Shown here: piece by piece, positions 13,824 to 15,126 of the stretch | Position numbering within the stretch: position 1 is the stretch's first letter | Layout: each line of letters starts with the position of its first letter | Assembly (NCBI GenBank): GCA_016875755.1 | Contig: VGOX01000014.1 | Location: forward strand, 1 to 15,126 | Length of the DNA: 15,126 bases | Direction: 5' to 3' | Source: Chloroflexota bacterium | Lineage (GTDB): Bacteria; Chloroflexota; Anaerolineae; Anaerolineales; Villigracilaceae | Notes under the pieces: generated by a model | What the model was told of the DNA's origin: nothing | Database searches by the model: none | The model's input: the letters and a program-made list of their open reading frames with translations, nothing else | Made by a program: the position numbers and the translations under genes

Positions 13824-14957
13824 TTATCCCAAATGCATCGGCATGATGACGTGCAGGAAATCCTCGTCGCCGACAGGGCGGATGACCCCTGGCGCATTCG
13901 CCGCGGATGTTTCCAGCGCCACGTTCGGGGTTCGGATGACTTCCAACGCTTCACGCAGGAACTTGACATTGAATGCGATCAAGACACTGGAGCCGTCCAC
14001 TGTGGCTTCGACAATGGTCTCGTTCTTGCCCGTCTCTTCGGACGTGGCGGAAATTTCCACTTCACTGGGCTGCATCTCGCCATTGGCTTGTTTGATGTCC
14101 AGCCGCGCCACATTCGAACCTTCGCGGGCAAAGATCTCTGCCTGTTTGCAAGCTTTGAGCAGCGCCGCGGTGGAAATTAAAGTGCGGGATTTGTGATTGC
14201 GCGGAATGATCTGGTGATAATCGGGGAATGTCCCTTCGATCAACTGCGAGACCACTTCAACATCCTTCACGCGAAATAAAACCTGTCCGCGATTCTTCGG
14301 GATGACCATGTAGAGCGGTTCCTCGCCATCCGAAGCCACGCGTGCCAGTTCATTCAATGCCCGTGCGGGGATGATAACATTGATCGGGTTCTTCACGCTG
14401 CTCGATAACTGCGCCTTGCGCACCGACAAACGGAAACCGTCCGCTGCCGCCATCGTCACTTTGTCTTTTTCCACATTCATCAACACGCCCATCAACACAG
14501 GGCGGGCTTCATCATTCGAAGCGGCGAACGCCACCTGGTGGATCATTTCCTTGAAATCCGCCACGTTCAACTGCACCGCATCCTGCATCTCAGGGGTGGG
14601 CAGCGGCGGGAATTCCTGCGCATCGATACATTTAATATCATTATTCGATGTGCCGCCCTTCACATGTAAATTTTGCGTTTTCAGATCGAGGGTCAACTGC
14701 ACCTGGTCGTTCGGCATGGCACTGACCAGATCAGAGAACGTTCGCGAGGGAACCGTGGTCGAGCCATTTTCATCAATCCGCGCGGGTATCCAGCAGGTGA
14801 TGCCCAGTTCGAGATTGGTGGCGGAGAGCCGTAAACGCCCCTCATCCGTGGCGATCAAAATATTCGAAAGAACAGGAAGCGTACTGCGCGGAGAAACAGC
14901 GCGTGAAACAACGCTCAATCCGCGTGCAAGGTTTTCTTGAAGGACAGTTACTTTCAT
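13824..14957 (-). CDS. dnaN: DNA polymerase III beta subunit (sliding clamp)
   Basis: DnaN forms a ring dimer around DNA that tethers the replicative polymerase. The 377-residue length is the family norm, with three similar clamp domains of about 120 residues. The start MKVTVLQENLARGLSVVSRAV, the segment RSTLPVLSNILI, the middle GVLMNVEKDKVTMAAADGFRLSV and the C-terminal VIMPMHLG are characteristic. A longer frame opens at 15014, but GAGG lies 7 bases before the ATG at 14957 and the family starts with this MKVTV, so that ATG is chosen. In most bacteria dnaN follows dnaA near the origin. Here an IS630-type gene end and a hairpin stand immediately upstream, so either dnaA is elsewhere or an insertion separates them. 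Confidence 0.98.
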   Translation of the reverse strand: MKVTVLQENLARGLSVVSRAVSPRSTLPVLSNILIATDEGRLRLSATNLELGITCWIPARIDENGSTTVPSRTFSDLVSAMPNDQVQLTLDLKTQNLHVKGGTSNNDIKCIDAQEFPPLPTPEMQDAVQLNVADFKEMIHQVAFAASNDEARPVLMGVLMNVEKDKVTMAAADGFRLSVRKAQLSSSVKNPINVIIPARALNELARVASDGEEPLYMVIPKNRGQVLFRVKDVEVVSQLIEGTFPDYHQIIPRNHKSRTLISTAALLKACKQAEIFAREGSNVARLDIKQANGEMQPSEVEISATSEETGKNETIVEATVDGSSVLIAFNVKFLREALEVIRTPNVALETSAANAPGVIRPVGDEDFLHVIMPMHLG

Positions 14958-14985
14958 GGTTCGCCTCGAATCAAAAGTTTTCAAA

Positions 14986-15014
14986 AGTATATCATTAAGA
15001 CAAAAGGAGGTCAC
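14986..15014 (-). promoter_or_regulatory. Candidate dnaN promoter
   Basis: Minus-strand TATACT (14986-14991) is 17 bases from GTGACC (15009-15014), which matches four positions of the -35 consensus. The -35 lies inside the hairpin at 15005-15035. The leader would be about 22 bases. Confidence 0.38.
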
Positions 15015-15035
15015 GCTTTAAGAGCGTGACCTCCT
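15001..15035 (-). terminator. Hairpin upstream of dnaN, probable terminator
   Basis: AGGAGGTCACGCT (15005-15017) pairs perfectly over 13 bases with AGCGTGACCTCCT (15023-15035), loop TTAAG. On the minus strand it is followed by TTTTG, so it can stop transcription arriving from the transposase side. The stem is strong and the T tract short. Confidence 0.7.
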
Positions 15036-15050
15036 CGATTTCAACTTCGC

Positions 15051-15126
15051 TAGTACACTTTGGCATAAATAAGTAGTTTATTAAGCGGCAAGAGCTTTGC
15101 CTTGATAAGTCCACTTGAAAGGCTTA
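15051..15126 (-). mobile_element. End of an IS630-family insertion element (runs off the window)
   Basis: The C terminus of an IS630-type transposase is followed by about 30 bases containing TACACTTTGGCATAAATAAG before the chromosomal hairpin. IS630 elements duplicate a TA; a TA at 15051-15052 could mark the junction. The other end lies outside the window, so the boundary is provisional. Confidence 0.5.
15081..15126 (-). CDS. IS630-family transposase, C-terminal end only
   Basis: Only the last 15 codons and the stop are in the window. They read KPFKWTYQGKALAA and then a stop, which agrees with the conserved tail of IS630-family DDE transposases (xPFxWTYxGKxLxA). Such enzymes cut and paste their element into TA sites. 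The gene enters from beyond the window end and points toward dnaN. The short length limits certainty, and whether the whole gene is intact cannot be seen. Confidence 0.6.
   Translation of the reverse strand, partial: KPFKWTYQGKALAA

Noticed and set aside
14958..15050. Possible replication origin next to dnaN
   Set aside because: No DnaA boxes (TTATCCACA or close variants) or AT-rich unwinding region were found in the visible part; parS supports proximity to the origin but not the origin itself.

Overview
The window looks like a chromosomal segment from a moderately GC-rich bacterium, most likely a member of the Chloroflexota (Anaerolineae-like). The inference rests on gene content (PdxS/PdxT vitamin B6 synthesis, a YtrA-type GntR operon with an SPFH protein and an SdpI-like protein, a large PEP/pyruvate-binding-domain protein near dnaN) and on short palindromic repeats between genes. 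No rRNA or phylogenetic marker fixes the taxon. The near end of the window carries a bidirectional terminator; the far end carries the tail of an IS630-type transposase gene. Almost all sequence is coding, and no gene-free gap exceeds 300 bases.

Left block (134-5907, all minus strand). Transcription runs from pdxS (PLP synthase) through pdxT (glutaminase subunit), a GNAT-like protein, a 106-residue unknown protein, a HAD phosphatase/phosphoglucomutase-like enzyme and a secreted or membrane-anchored helical-repeat protein, ending with a fatty acid desaturase. The four genes from the GNAT protein to the secreted protein overlap or lie 1-2 bases apart, so they are probably translationally coupled. 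Repeats sit between pdxS and pdxT and between pdxT and the GNAT gene.

Centre (6134-11082, plus strand). A seven-gene operon diverges from pdxS: a YtrA-family GntR regulator, a slipin (SPFH), an SdpI/DUF1648 membrane protein, an ABC-2 ATPase and permease, a CPBP intramembrane protease and a small DUF4177 protein. The promoter in front of the regulator has phased TACAAT repeats covering the likely start of transcription, which suggests autoregulation. By analogy with Bacillus Ytr and Sdp systems the operon probably serves envelope stress or immunity to membrane-active peptides; that role is inference. Two near-perfect copies of the chromosomal ParB site parS lie inside this operon, one between genes and one inside the ATPase coding sequence, 753 bases apart.

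Right block (11116-15126). A MITE-like repeat and a shared terminator separate the plus-strand operon from two minus-strand genes: a PEP/pyruvate-binding (ATP-grasp) protein without a phosphohistidine domain, and dnaN (DNA polymerase sliding clamp). An IS630-type element lies just upstream of dnaN. The parS pair together with dnaN suggests the window lies in the origin-proximal part of the chromosome.
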